Shown: positions 23,757-33,938, counted from the stretch's first letter. The stretch: DNA of 43,773 nt from Paraburkholderia fungorum (GCF_003610895.1 NZ_MCAS01000046.1:1-43773), one strand, 5' to 3'. Translations and numbers: made by a program. Notes: a model not told the origin generated them from the sequence alone.

Positions 23757-24662
23757 TCAGCCTCCCTCGGTCTGCTCGCTGCCGCCCGCCAGGCGGGCCT
23801 TCAGCGCCGTTTCGAGTCCGCTGAGCGCGTCCGGCGCGGCATCGGTGACAGCCCACCAGGTCATCCCCTGCGCGTTCCAGTGCGCCAGCGAGTAACCCTC
23901 GCGGGTTTGCGTCATCGAAGGCCCAGCGTCGGCGGAACGTGCTTGCGGAAACACGTAGACGTCGATGACGTGCTTCTGATAGCGGTACACCAGCACCGCC
24001 ACCCGCTGATGTCCGATGTAATCCAGGCGGCCGCCTTCAAGCGGAAAACCGTTCGCCGCGAGGTCCTCGACCGGTGGTGAATAGTCGATCCGGCCGTTGA
24101 ACCACGGTTTGACCGTGTGCCGGTCGGTCGAAATGACGTCGATATCGTGGCCGGACATCTGCGCCCGAACATGGCTTTCGACCAGTTCATCGGCAAACGG
24201 GCTGCCTTCCGCGGGACGATGCAGGCTCATTGTCACGCCCGTCGCGGCCGCACCGAGCGCGATCACGAGCGCGACGAGCCAGCCCTGCCCGATCGTTGCG
24301 CCGCTGCCCCCGCCCCCGCCCGGCCGGCCCAGCGCGCGAGGCGGGCGCAGCCAGCCATTCAGCCAGTTGCCGAGCCAGCTTCCCTTCGGCCGCGGCTGGG
24401 TGGTGGCCCGCGGCGCCTCGATGGGCTCGTCGACGGCGCTCCCGCCTGCCGGGAGGGCAGCGAGAATCCGCGCCCGCAGGGCATCCGGCGCGCGGTGATA
24501 CGGCTGTGCGCGCAGCGACTTGCCAAGCGCATGGAGGTTTTCGCTTTCGCGCCGGCAGGCATCGCAAGTTTCGATGTGCTGCTGGACGCGCTGGGCGTCC
24601 GGCGCGGGCAATTCGTGGTCGGCGTTCGCATCGAGGAGCGGCCGCGCTTCGTTACAGTCCAT
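23757..24662 (-). CDS. Membrane anti-sigma factor with zinc-binding N-terminus
   Basis: Probably holds the ECF sigma factor encoded just upstream in an inactive complex at the inner membrane. The 301-residue protein has a ZAS-type zinc motif (H29-x3-C33-x2-C36, with C3 as possible fourth ligand), a Pro/Gly-rich linker, a membrane helix at about 128-147 and a periplasmic domain of about 150 residues, presumably the sensor. The periplasmic part (VKPWFNGRIDYSPPVEDL through VFPQ) resembles that of other proteobacterial ZAS anti-sigma factors. Its start lies inside the last codons of the sigma gene (11-base overlap), so the pair is translationally coupled. The inducing signal is unknown. Confidence 0.88.
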   Translation of the reverse strand: MDCNEARPLLDANADHELPAPDAQRVQQHIETCDACRRESENLHALGKSLRAQPYHRAPDALRARILAALPAGGSAVDEPIEAPRATTQPRPKGSWLGNWLNGWLRPPRALGRPGGGGGSGATIGQGWLVALVIALGAAATGVTMSLHRPAEGSPFADELVESHVRAQMSGHDIDVISTDRHTVKPWFNGRIDYSPPVEDLAANGFPLEGGRLDYIGHQRVAVLVYRYQKHVIDVYVFPQARSADAGPSMTQTREGYSLAHWNAQGMTWWAVTDAAPDALSGLETALKARLAGGSEQTEGG

Positions 24663-25410
24663 CTGGCGTCTCCTGAGCTAAGCCGGCGCCACTTGCGCCG
24701 GGGTTGGTGGATGGGCGGCCGTTGGAGGCTGCCCGCAATGGTGTGACCGAGGCGGTGGGCGTCGTGCACGCGCCTGACGTCGCGGCGCGCGGCGCACCGC
24801 CTGCTTCCTGCTTCGCGCCCAGCAGCGCGGCCAGCTTGCGCCGGCCCCGCGCGAGCCGCGACATCACCGTGCCGATCGGGACATCGGCCACCATCGCGAT
24901 CTCGCGATAACCCATTTCTTCGAGCTCCCGCAGGATCAGCACTTCGCGGTATTCGACCGGCAACTGCGCGAGCGCGTCGTGCACGAGCTTCGTATCCTCG
25001 TCGCGGATCAGGAGCGCCTGCGGATCCGCCCCGCCCGCGCTCCAGCCGTCGAAGACCGCGTCGTCCATGGTGTCGTCGAACTCGACCATTTCGTGCGACG
25101 ACGCGCGCCGCCGCCACTCCGTGTACCAGGTGCGGCGCACGATCGCGAGCAGCCACGGCCGCGCCGAGTCGCCCCGGAAGGTATCGAAGAAACGGAACGC
25201 GCGCATGAACGCTTCCTGCACCACGTCGTCGGCGTCGTTGGCGTTACCGCACAGCCAGCGCGCAAGGTTGTACGCGGCGTCGAGATGCGGCAAAGCCAGC
25301 TGCTGAAAGCGGCGGCTTCTTGCTGCATCGGCGTCGGCATCGACGGGAGCGCGGACGGGCGCGCGGGCCGCGTCTGAATCGGTTTGGACCACCTGGGCCC
25401 TCCAGGGCAT
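24652..25410 (-). CDS. ECF-type RNA polymerase sigma factor
   Basis: A 252-residue extracytoplasmic-function sigma factor. Region 2 runs from about residue 40 to 110 (AYNLARWLCGNANDADDVVQEAFMRAF, then RPWLLAIVRRTWY) and region 4 from about 143 to 195 (LPVEYREVLILRELEEMGYREIA, then PIGTVMSRLARGRRKL). The last 50 residues are an Ala/Pro/Thr-rich extension not needed for the fold. The first 30 residues are also loose, so a later start is possible; ATG 25410 is the first in frame. It is co-transcribed with the anti-sigma gene. An ECF-type promoter motif lies 45-70 bases upstream of the start, which would make the pair autoregulated. Confidence 0.92.
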   Translation of the reverse strand: MPWRAQVVQTDSDAARAPVRAPVDADADAARSRRFQQLALPHLDAAYNLARWLCGNANDADDVVQEAFMRAFRFFDTFRGDSARPWLLAIVRRTWYTEWRRRASSHEMVEFDDTMDDAVFDGWSAGGADPQALLIRDEDTKLVHDALAQLPVEYREVLILRELEEMGYREIAMVADVPIGTVMSRLARGRRKLAALLGAKQEAGGAPRAATSGACTTPTASVTPLRAASNGRPSTNPGASGAGLAQETPDGL

Positions 25411-25454
25411 TGCGGCTAGGCTGTGTGACTCGTTCTCACTGGCTCATCCTGCAT

Positions 25455-25481
25455 AACCGGCTACATGTCCAGTTTATTCCC
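25455..25481 (-). promoter_or_regulatory. Candidate ECF promoter of the sigma/anti-sigma pair
   Basis: On the minus strand GGGAATAAA (25481-25473) is followed by CGGTT (25459-25455); GGAAT and CGGTT are 16 bases apart, the spacing usual for ECF promoters of the GGAA-type. The start would fall near 25448, about 38 bases before the ATG. Confidence 0.5.
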
Positions 25482-25543
25482 GCCTCCAGCTCGAATCCGA
25501 TTATTTGAGCGCTTGCAGCTGTTGTTCCGGGCCGCTCGGGCCA

Positions 25544-26458
25544 CTAATAAGCCGGGCGATTCCAGTAATCCTCGCTGGCATACACCTCTTTCAGATAATC
25601 GATGAAGTAGCGCACCTTGGCCGGCACATAACGCTGCTGCGGATAGACCGCCAGAATGTCGTAGTCGGGCAGCGCGAATTCGTCCAGCACGGTTTCCAGT
25701 TCGCCGCGCGCCAGTTGCTGCTGGATTTCCCATGTGGAGCGCCAGCCGAGCCCGAGCCCCTCGGACACCCAGCGGTGCAGCAATTCGCCGTCGTTACAGT
25801 CGAGCGTGCCGCCCACTCGCACCGTCGCCAGCTTACCGTTGCGGCGAAAGTACCAGCCGCGGTTCTGGCCGCCTTGCAGGTTGAACGCGAGGCAGTTGTG
25901 CTGCGGCAGATCTTCGAGCGTTTTCGGCTTGCCATATTTGCGGAAATATTCCGGCGTACCGCACACCACGCGCCGGTTCGACGCCAGCTTCACCGCGACG
26001 AAATTCGGATCGACCGCGCCGCCGATCCGGATCGACAGGTCATAACCCTCGCGCACCAGATCCACGACCCGGTCGGTCAGGTTAAACGACACCTGCAATT
26101 CCGGTTTGTCGGCGAGGAAAGCCGGCGCGAGCGGCGCAACGTGCTTGCGCCCGAATGCGGCCGGCGCCGACACGATCAGATGGCCGTTCACCGCGCGCCG
26201 GCCGGCGCTCAGTTCGTTTTCCGCCTGGTCCCATTCGGTGAGCAGGCCGCGGCAGCGCTCGAGAAACGCCGCGCCGTCTTCGCTGACCACGAGGCGCCGC
26301 GTCGAGCGGTACATCAGCTTTACGCCGAGGCGCTTTTCGAGCGCGTCGATGCGGCGTCCGAGAATCACCGGCGACACGCCCTCTTCCAGCGCGGCCGCGG
26401 CGAGACTGCCCGCGTCGGCGACGCGCACGAAAGTTTCGATCTGTTTGAAGCGGTCCAT
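25544..26458 (-). CDS. LysR-family transcriptional regulator
   Basis: A 304-residue LysR-type regulator. The N-terminal winged helix-turn-helix spans residues 1-60 (FKQIETFVRVADAGSLAAAA, with the recognition helix around SPVILGRRIDALEKRLG), followed by the two-lobed periplasmic-binding-like effector domain (about 90-300). It is transcribed away from gcl, so regulation of the glyoxylate pathway genes is possible, but the 377-base gap and repeats between them make this uncertain. Many family members near such genes control unrelated targets. The effector is unknown. The start is supported by the usual MDRFKQIETFV N-terminus. Confidence 0.9.
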   Translation of the reverse strand: MDRFKQIETFVRVADAGSLAAAALEEGVSPVILGRRIDALEKRLGVKLMYRSTRRLVVSEDGAAFLERCRGLLTEWDQAENELSAGRRAVNGHLIVSAPAAFGRKHVAPLAPAFLADKPELQVSFNLTDRVVDLVREGYDLSIRIGGAVDPNFVAVKLASNRRVVCGTPEYFRKYGKPKTLEDLPQHNCLAFNLQGGQNRGWYFRRNGKLATVRVGGTLDCNDGELLHRWVSEGLGLGWRSTWEIQQQLARGELETVLDEFALPDYDILAVYPQQRYVPAKVRYFIDYLKEVYASEDYWNRPAY

Positions 26459-26470
26459 TTTTGTCTCCTG

Positions 26471-26650
26471 TGTCGACCGGAGTTAGCGCTTTAGTGCTTA
26501 CTCCGGTCCCACGCAAGCGGGTTGCAACCGCCTTGTGTCGACCGGAGTTAGCGCTTTAGCTGTCGACCAGAGTTGGCGCTTCAGCGCTTACTCTGGTCCC
26601 ATGCAAAGCTCTTACTCCGCCCCCACGCAAGCGGGTTGCAACCCGCCTTG
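26471..26650. repeat. Cluster of hairpin-forming intergenic repeats
   Basis: A unit of about 63 bases begins TGTCGACCGGAGTTAGCGCT and ends in a GCGGGTTGCAACC block. Full hairpins lie at 26475-26508 and 26565-26598 (outer stem GACCGGAGT/ACTCCGGTC, inner stem AGCGCT/AGTGCT); in the second the outer stem is GACCAGAGT/ACTCTGGTC, with paired changes. A half unit without its right arm lies at 26540-26560. A further right half at 26611-26650 ends in the perfect palindrome GCGGGTTGCAACCCGC (26631-26646). This fills the lysR-gcl gap to 26650; 26651-26835 holds no gene, only AT-richer DNA near 26690-26735 that probably carries the gcl promoter. Confidence 0.85.
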
Positions 26651-26835
26651 CACACCGCCAGCGCCCCGAGCGCCAACGCATTCCATACTTTTTGTTTCGA
26701 AATAAGCGACCTGGACTGATCTTATCAAACCTTTAGGTGGAGCCTACAGTTCGATCAACACCTTTTGGTTTGCACATCCGTCAGCGAATTCGTTACCCCA
26801 CTTATTCGCCCACCTCAGACATTCAGGAGACATTC

Positions 26836-28611
<1,776 letters not shown>

Positions 28612-28741
28612 GCGTCCTGACGCTTTGAAGCGCGCGTCGATTCGCACGCTGACCTGATAAGCATCACATGAGCGCGGCGCGGCATTGCCGACGCCGTCTC
28701 ATGAACTTATTTCACTGACCGACCAGCGAGACACCAGCACC

Positions 28742-29551
28742 ATGCCGAAATTTGCAGCAAATCTCACCATGCTGTTCAACGAAGTTCCGTTCCTCGAGCG
28801 CTTCGCCGCAGCGTCGGACGCGGGCTTCAACGCCGTCGAATTCCTGTTTCCGTATCCGTATCAGATCGCCGAATTGAGCGAACGTCTGCAGCAAAACCGT
28901 CTGAAGCTCGTCTTGCACAACCTGCCCGCGGGTAATTGGGAAGCGGGTGAACGCGGCATCGCATGCCTGCCGGATCGCGTGGGCGAGTTTCAGGAAGGCG
29001 TCGGCCGTGCGATCGAATACGCAACGGCTTTGAAGGTGCCGCAACTGAACTGCCTCGTCGGCATTCCGACCGCGGGCGTCGATGCGGACAAGGCGCGTTC
29101 GACGATCGTCGACAACCTGCGCTTCGCCGCGGGCGAACTGAAGAAAGCCGGCATCAAGCTGCTGGTCGAGCCGTGCAATTCGTACGACATCCCCGGCTTC
29201 GCGCTGAACCGTTCCGGCGAAGGCCTCGATGTGATTCGCGCGGTGGGCTCGGACAATCTGTTCCTGCAATACGACATCTATCACATGCAACGGATGGAAG
29301 GCGAACTCGCGGCGACGATCAAAAAGAACCTGCCGCAGATCGCGCACATCCAGCTCGCCGACAACCCGGGCCGCAACGAACCGGGCACCGGCGAGATCAA
29401 CTACCCGTTCCTGTTCGATCTGCTCGATTCGCTCGGCTACGAAGGCTACGTCGGTTGCGAATACAAGCCGCGCACGACCACTGCCGCCGGCCTCGGCTGG
29501 GTGCAAAGCGTGGCCGGGCAAACCCGCGGCGCAGCCCACGCCGCAGCCTGA
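28742..29551 (+). CDS. hyi: Hydroxypyruvate isomerase
   Basis: Hyi interconverts tartronate semialdehyde and hydroxypyruvate, beside Gcl and GlxR in glyoxylate use. The 269-residue protein is a TIM-barrel of the xylose-isomerase-like family. Visible signatures are MPKFAANLTMLFNEVPFLER at the start, VEPCNSYDIPGF with a metal-ligand Glu, QYDIYHMQRMEG, and GCEYKPRTTT with the second Glu. I chose ATG 28742 because relatives begin MPKFAANL; the reading frame opens earlier at 28685. The 130-base gap after gcl holds no gene. Confidence 0.94.
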   Translation: MPKFAANLTMLFNEVPFLERFAAASDAGFNAVEFLFPYPYQIAELSERLQQNRLKLVLHNLPAGNWEAGERGIACLPDRVGEFQEGVGRAIEYATALKVPQLNCLVGIPTAGVDADKARSTIVDNLRFAAGELKKAGIKLLVEPCNSYDIPGFALNRSGEGLDVIRAVGSDNLFLQYDIYHMQRMEGELAATIKKNLPQIAHIQLADNPGRNEPGTGEINYPFLFDLLDSLGYEGYVGCEYKPRTTTAAGLGWVQSVAGQTRGAAHAAA

Positions 29552-29608
29552 GCGATCCGTCGATCGCATCAGGCATACCACCCCAAACAACACTGGAGAT
29601 TTAGACAC

Positions 29609-30517
29609 ATGGCAAAGATCGGTTTCATCGGCCTCGGCATCATGGGCGCGCACATGGCGCGCAACCTCATCAAGGGCGGTCACACGCTGTTCGTGAATGG
29701 CGCGTATCCGGTGCCGGAAGATCTGAGCAAGAGCGCGAGCGTAGTCGCCAATTCGACCGCCGTGGCACAAGCCGCCGACGTCGTCATCATCATGGTGCCG
29801 GACACGCCTGACGTCGCCAACGTGCTGTTCGCCGACGACGGCGTCGCCGCCGGCCTCACGCAAGGCAAGCTCGTGATCGACATGAGCTCGATCTCGCCGC
29901 TCGACACGCAAGCCTTCGCGAAGAAGGTCAATGCGCTCGGCGCCGACTACCTCGATGCGCCGGTGTCCGGCGGCGAAGTCGGCGCGCGTGAAGCGTCGCT
30001 GACGATCATGGTGGGCGGTCCGGAAAAGGCTTTCGCTGCCGCCAAGCCGCTGTTCGATCTGATGGGCAAGAACATCTCGCTGATCGGCGACAACGGTGCG
30101 GGTCAAACCTGCAAGGTCGCGAACCAGATCATCGTCGCGCTGAACATCGAAGCCGTGGCCGAGGCGCTGCTGTTCGCTTCGCGCTCGGGCGCCGATCCGG
30201 AACGTGTGCGCAAGGCGCTGATGGGCGGCTTCGCTTCGTCGCGCATCCTCGAAGTGCATGGCGAGCGCATGACCAAGCGTACCTTCGATCCGGGCTTCCG
30301 CATCGAGCTGCATCAGAAGGATCTGAACCTCGCACTGGACGGCGCGCGCAAGCTCGGCATCGCCCTGCCGCACACAGCCAGCGCACAACAACTGTTCAGC
30401 GTGTGCGCAGCCAACGGCGGCAAGGCATGGGATCACTCGGCGATGGTGCGCGCACTGGAAATCATGGCGAACTACGAAGTCGCGCAAGCGCCGGGTAGCG
30501 AAGCCAAGGCTGCCTGA
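29609..30517 (+). CDS. glxR: Tartronate semialdehyde reductase (2-hydroxy-3-oxopropionate reductase)
   Basis: GlxR reduces tartronate semialdehyde to D-glycerate with NAD(P)H. The 302-residue protein belongs to the beta-hydroxyacid dehydrogenase family: dinucleotide-binding GLGIMGAHMARNL (8-20), substrate-binding DAPVSGGEVGA (117-127) and the catalytic lysine K169 in GAGQTCKVANQ. The C-terminal helical domain is complete (KDLNLALDGARKLG). It is 57 bases after hyi and the last gene of gcl-hyi-glxR. The choice between the names glxR and garR rests on the neighbours gcl and hyi, which favours glxR. Confidence 0.95.
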   Translation: MAKIGFIGLGIMGAHMARNLIKGGHTLFVNGAYPVPEDLSKSASVVANSTAVAQAADVVIIMVPDTPDVANVLFADDGVAAGLTQGKLVIDMSSISPLDTQAFAKKVNALGADYLDAPVSGGEVGAREASLTIMVGGPEKAFAAAKPLFDLMGKNISLIGDNGAGQTCKVANQIIVALNIEAVAEALLFASRSGADPERVRKALMGGFASSRILEVHGERMTKRTFDPGFRIELHQKDLNLALDGARKLGIALPHTASAQQLFSVCAANGGKAWDHSAMVRALEIMANYEVAQAPGSEAKAA

Positions 30518-31209
30518 TACACCTCCTGCGAAGGCCGGTTGCACGCGGGTTACGCGCACGCAGATTCACGCGCGGACCCGCCGTATCAGAACAAACCGCA
30601 ACTGCGACAGGCCAATCAGGGAGTAGATAGCGGGCGTCATACGCGGCACATAAAAAAAACATGAAGCAGACACACAGATTGCCGTGATCGTTGCATCGTC
30701 ATGGCAATCGCAGGTGGGGCGCCCGGTTCGTCGTGCAGTATCGGCGGCGGAACGGGCAAATCGTGCCGCTCTGGGCTGAGAGCGGCAAGTGGGGTCCGCA
30801 GCGGCACCCGGCGGCGCCGGGGAAGCCTTGGTCGGTCAGACGTCGTCGTCGGGTGTCCGGCTGTCGGATTTCAAAGTTATGCGTTTTCCGCCATTCTCTC
30901 GCAGCGGCTGCATCATGCATGCCGCCTGCCTGCAGCTCTCTTTGCAGGTCTGCTCACACGTGGGCTCGCAAGTCCGCTTGCATTTGCTTGCAACTGCACG
31001 CCCAGGTCACGACCTTTTTTGACACATCGGTCCGCGCTTTTCTCCTACACTCGTTGAGTCTGGTTGCTGGCGTCTTGGCGATCACGTGCGGCTTGCCGGT
31101 CATCGCAGCGCATGTGCTCCTGCTCTGTTTCATTCGCCCGATTGCAACCAGCGTTCAACCCGTGAGCGAAATGTGCTTGCGCCGGTAACCCATCTGCAAA
31201 GGATTCAGA
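30518..31209. other. 692-base gap without a recognised gene
   Basis: No open frame here has convincing protein features or a good ribosome binding site. A GCGGGT/ACCCGC stem at 30545-30581 lies after glxR but lacks a T-run. A perfect 9-pair hairpin (TGCCGCTCT at 30764-30772, AGAGCGGCA at 30779-30787) stands in the middle. TTGACA (31019-31024) and TACACT (31046-31051) resemble promoter elements but are 21 bases apart. AAAGGA at 31197 is the ribosome binding site of the next gene. The stretch could hide a small RNA or a decayed gene. Confidence 0.5.
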
Positions 31210-31611
31210 ATGAGCATCTTTGGTGACATCGTAAACAAGCTCTTCGGCAAAGCGAAGCCCGACCAGCCTGCGCCTGCGGTTGAGCCGACACCGGATCCGG
31301 CAGCGGCACAAGCTGCTGCGCCTGACGCGGCACTGGCGCCCGCGCCGCTGGCCGACGTCGACGTCGCTGCCGTCATGGACCAGTTCGTGAGCGAGAGCGG
31401 GCAAACCTTGAACTGGCGCACCTCGATCGTCGACACGCTGAAAGCGCTCGGCGTCGACAGCAGCCTCGAGCATCGCAAGCAACTCGCGCAGGAGCTGAAG
31501 TACAGCGGCGACACGAATGATTCGGCGAGCATGAACATCTGGCTGCACAAACAGGTGATGCAAGCATTGGCCGCGAATGGCGGGAAGTTGCCTCCGGATC
31601 TGGCGTCCTGA
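31210..31611 (+). CDS. DUF3597 domain protein
   Basis: A 133-residue protein with an N-terminal amphipathic MSIFGDIVNKLFGKAK, an Ala/Pro-rich linker (about 18-48) and a C-terminal DUF3597 domain (about 50-130, with NWRTSIVDTLKALGVDSSLE and the ending NIWLHKQVMQALAANGGKLP). The domain is small, helical and of unknown function; it is common in proteobacteria. AAAGGA stands about seven bases before the ATG. It is alone on its strand, between glxR and the convergent asparaginase gene, and has its own terminator. Nothing links it to the glyoxylate genes. Confidence 0.88.
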   Translation: MSIFGDIVNKLFGKAKPDQPAPAVEPTPDPAAAQAAAPDAALAPAPLADVDVAAVMDQFVSESGQTLNWRTSIVDTLKALGVDSSLEHRKQLAQELKYSGDTNDSASMNIWLHKQVMQALAANGGKLPPDLAS

Positions 31612-31621
31612 GTGCGGGTTG

Positions 31622-31650
31622 GCGCCATCTGCTGGCGCCGTGTATTTTCA
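31622..31650 (+). terminator. Terminator of the DUF3597 gene
   Basis: Two GGCGCC blocks separated by seven bases form a stem just after the stop codon, followed by GTGTATTTT. Confidence 0.6.
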
Positions 31651-31679
31651 CCGACAGCGATAAAACCTTAAGCTGAAAC

Positions 31680-31722
31680 GACAACGCGGCGCCCGGGTCG
31701 ATGACCTGGGCGCCGCGTTGTC
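31680..31722. terminator. Very long hairpin between convergent genes
   Basis: A 20-pair stem with one G-T pair and a three-base loop (left arm 31680-31699, right arm 31703-31722). It lies between the 3' ends of the DUF3597 and asparaginase genes. There is no long T-run on either side, so it may act as a transcript end stabiliser or bidirectional stop. Confidence 0.6.
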
Positions 31723-31784
31723 ATTCAGGCGTCAAACGCTGGACACGGTTCTGACTTCGAACCGCTGCGCTCGCGCTACATCAA

Positions 31785-32828
31785 TCAGTACGTATCGAAA
31801 GTCTTCTGCAACGCAACCGGCCCGGTACCGCCCGCGGCCAGTGCGAGCATCAGCAGGACCCGCGCCTTGTACGGATTGAGCGAACCCGCGCTGACAAAAC
31901 CAAGCGCATCGTCCGCAGCCGCGCCGTTGCGCATGACGTGACCTGAGCCCACCCGCGACGAGCGCACCACCGCTACACCCTGCGAGGCCGCATCGGCCAA
32001 TGCCTGTTGCATCGAAGCGTGAATCGAGCCATTGCCGGTGCCCGCCACCACGATGCCGCGCACCCCGGCTGCCACCAACGCATCCACGGCGATCCGCGAG
32101 ACGCCGGCATAGCTCGCGACAATTTCCACGTGCGGCCACTTCGCGCCGATCACGAATTCGGTTGCAAGCGTATGCGCACGCACCACGCTGCGCTGAAATT
32201 CGACGCGACCGTCCTGCACCCAGCCAAGCGCGCCGATCTCCGGCGACTGGAAGGCATCGACCGCATACGTGCTCGTCTTGACCACGTCGCGTGCGCTGTG
32301 AATCCTGTTGTTGAACGCCACCAGCACGCCCTGCCCGCGCGAACCCGCGTTCGCCGCAACCGTCACGGCATTCAGCAGATTCAACGGACCATCGGCGGAC
32401 AGCGCCGAGGCCGGACGCATGGCCGCGGTCAGCACGACCGGCTTGTCCGACTTGATGGTCAGATGCAGCAGATAAGCGGTTTCTTCGAGCGTATCGGTGC
32501 CATGCGTGACCACCACGCCATCGATATCGCTGTCAGCGAGCAGCGTGTTGATGCGTTGTGCGAGCGTGGTCCACAGCGACATCTCCATGTCTTTACTGTC
32601 GACGCTGGCAATCTGCTCGGGCGCGATCCGCGCGACCGTGGACAAAGCCGGCACCACGGCCAGCAATTGATCGACGCCGACCACACCCGCCTGGTAGCCG
32701 GACGTGTTGGTGGCGTCCGCGGCCGCCCCGGCGATCGTGCCGCCGGTTGCCAGCACGGCGATGCGCGGCAGCCGGGGCGTTGCGCCTTGGTTGGAAGGCG
32801 TCGCGGAAGAAGAAGTCAGAGTATTCAT
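31785..32828 (-). CDS. L-asparaginase, AnsB-type sequence without signal peptide
   Basis: Hydrolyses asparagine to aspartate and ammonia. The 347-residue protein aligns well with E. coli AnsB (type II): T31 in ATGGTIAG, Y45, T111-D112 in THGTDTLEETA and K184 in ARDVVKTST match the AnsB catalytic residues, and the protein ends FDTY like AnsB. E. coli AnsB is periplasmic, but this N-terminus (MNTLTSSSATPSNQG) has no hydrophobic signal core, so the enzyme is probably cytoplasmic. An upstream ATG at 32864 adds 12 residues and does not create a signal either. It lies next to cysB on the same strand with no clear functional link. Glutaminase side activity is possible. Confidence 0.92.
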   Translation of the reverse strand: MNTLTSSSATPSNQGATPRLPRIAVLATGGTIAGAAADATNTSGYQAGVVGVDQLLAVVPALSTVARIAPEQIASVDSKDMEMSLWTTLAQRINTLLADSDIDGVVVTHGTDTLEETAYLLHLTIKSDKPVVLTAAMRPASALSADGPLNLLNAVTVAANAGSRGQGVLVAFNNRIHSARDVVKTSTYAVDAFQSPEIGALGWVQDGRVEFQRSVVRAHTLATEFVIGAKWPHVEIVASYAGVSRIAVDALVAAGVRGIVVAGTGNGSIHASMQQALADAASQGVAVVRSSRVGSGHVMRNGAAADDALGFVSAGSLNPYKARVLLMLALAAGGTGPVALQKTFDTY

Positions 32829-32910
32829 GGCGGCGATTGTAAGCGATGTGCCGCGCGCCGCCATGCGTCAAAAAAGCGGATACCCGTTCGTTTTGAGTTA
32901 AGCCTTCGCC

Positions 32911-33837
32911 TCAAACCGCCTCGCGCAGTTGCGCGGCGATTTCCGCTTCATTCAACTGCGGCGCGAACATTTCGATCAGCCGGTACGCATACGCGCGCAG
33001 GAACGCGCCCTTGCGCAAGCCGACCCGCGTCGTGCTGGCTTCGAACAGGTGCTGCGTATCCAGCGCGACCAGTTCCGTGTCGCGCTTCGGATCGTAGGCC
33101 ATGGCCGCGACCACGCCGATGCCCATGCCGAGTTCGACATACGTCTTGATCACGTCGGCGTCGATTGCGGTCAACACGACGTCGGGCAATGCACCCGCTT
33201 TCGCGAACGCCTGGTCGATGTGCGAGCGGCCCGTAAAGTCCTGGTCATACGTGACGATCGGGAATTCCGCGATCTCGTCGAGCGTGAGATTCTCGCGGCC
33301 CACCAGCGGATGGTCCTTCGGCACCACCACGATGTGATGCCACGAGTAGCACGGAAACGTGACGATGTCCGGAAAGCGGTCGAGCGCCTCGGTCGAAATG
33401 CCGATGTCCGCTTCGCCGTTGATGATCATCTGGGCGATCTGTTGCGGGCTGCCCTGGCGCAACGCCAGGTGCACCTTCGGGAACACCTCGGTGAATTGAC
33501 GGATCACCTTCGGCAGCGCATAGCGCGCCTGCGTGTGGGTAGTCGCCACAACGAGGTGGCCGCTGTCCTGATCGGCGTACTGGCGCGCGACGCGGCGCAG
33601 ATTCTCCGCGTCGAGCAACATCCGCTCGATCAGCTGGTGCACCGCCTTGCCGGGCTCGGTGAGGCCCGTCAGACGCTTGCCGCGGCGGATGAAAATATCC
33701 ACGCCGAGCTCGTCTTCCAGATCCTTGATCTGTTTCGATACGCCCGACTGCGACGTGTACAACACGTTGGCCACCTCGGTCAGATTCATGTTCTGACGCA
33801 CGGCCTCGCGCACAAAGCGCAATTGCTGAAAATTCAT
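32911..33837 (-). CDS. cysB: CysB-type LysR regulator of sulfur assimilation
   Basis: A 308-residue LysR-type regulator of the CysB/Cbl group, which senses O-acetylserine or related sulfur signals and activates sulfate uptake and reduction genes. The winged helix-turn-helix covers residues 1-60 (MNFQQLRFVREAVRQNMNLT, then YTSQSGVSKQIKDLEDELG). The effector domain has the group motifs ATTHTQARYALP and QGSPQQIAQMI. It is encoded directly after cysA on the same strand (101-base gap), so control of sbp-cysTWA is strongly suggested. A paralogue such as SsuR or Cbl cannot be excluded without comparison of all copies in the genome. Confidence 0.88.
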   Translation of the reverse strand: MNFQQLRFVREAVRQNMNLTEVANVLYTSQSGVSKQIKDLEDELGVDIFIRRGKRLTGLTEPGKAVHQLIERMLLDAENLRRVARQYADQDSGHLVVATTHTQARYALPKVIRQFTEVFPKVHLALRQGSPQQIAQMIINGEADIGISTEALDRFPDIVTFPCYSWHHIVVVPKDHPLVGRENLTLDEIAEFPIVTYDQDFTGRSHIDQAFAKAGALPDVVLTAIDADVIKTYVELGMGIGVVAAMAYDPKRDTELVALDTQHLFEASTTRVGLRKGAFLRAYAYRLIEMFAPQLNEAEIAAQLREAV

Positions 33838-33938
33838 CTGTATGTCTCCGGTTAAGCCAGAGTTGAGTTATTAGAGTTTGATTGAAACGCCGAGTGTTGT
33901 TGTGCTGCTTACCGTGCGGCCTGTGCCGCCTGTCCCGC

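Noticed and set aside
31019..31051. Sigma-70 promoter before the DUF3597 gene (TTGACA and TACACT)
   Set aside because: The elements match well individually, but the 21-base spacer is too long for a normal promoter.
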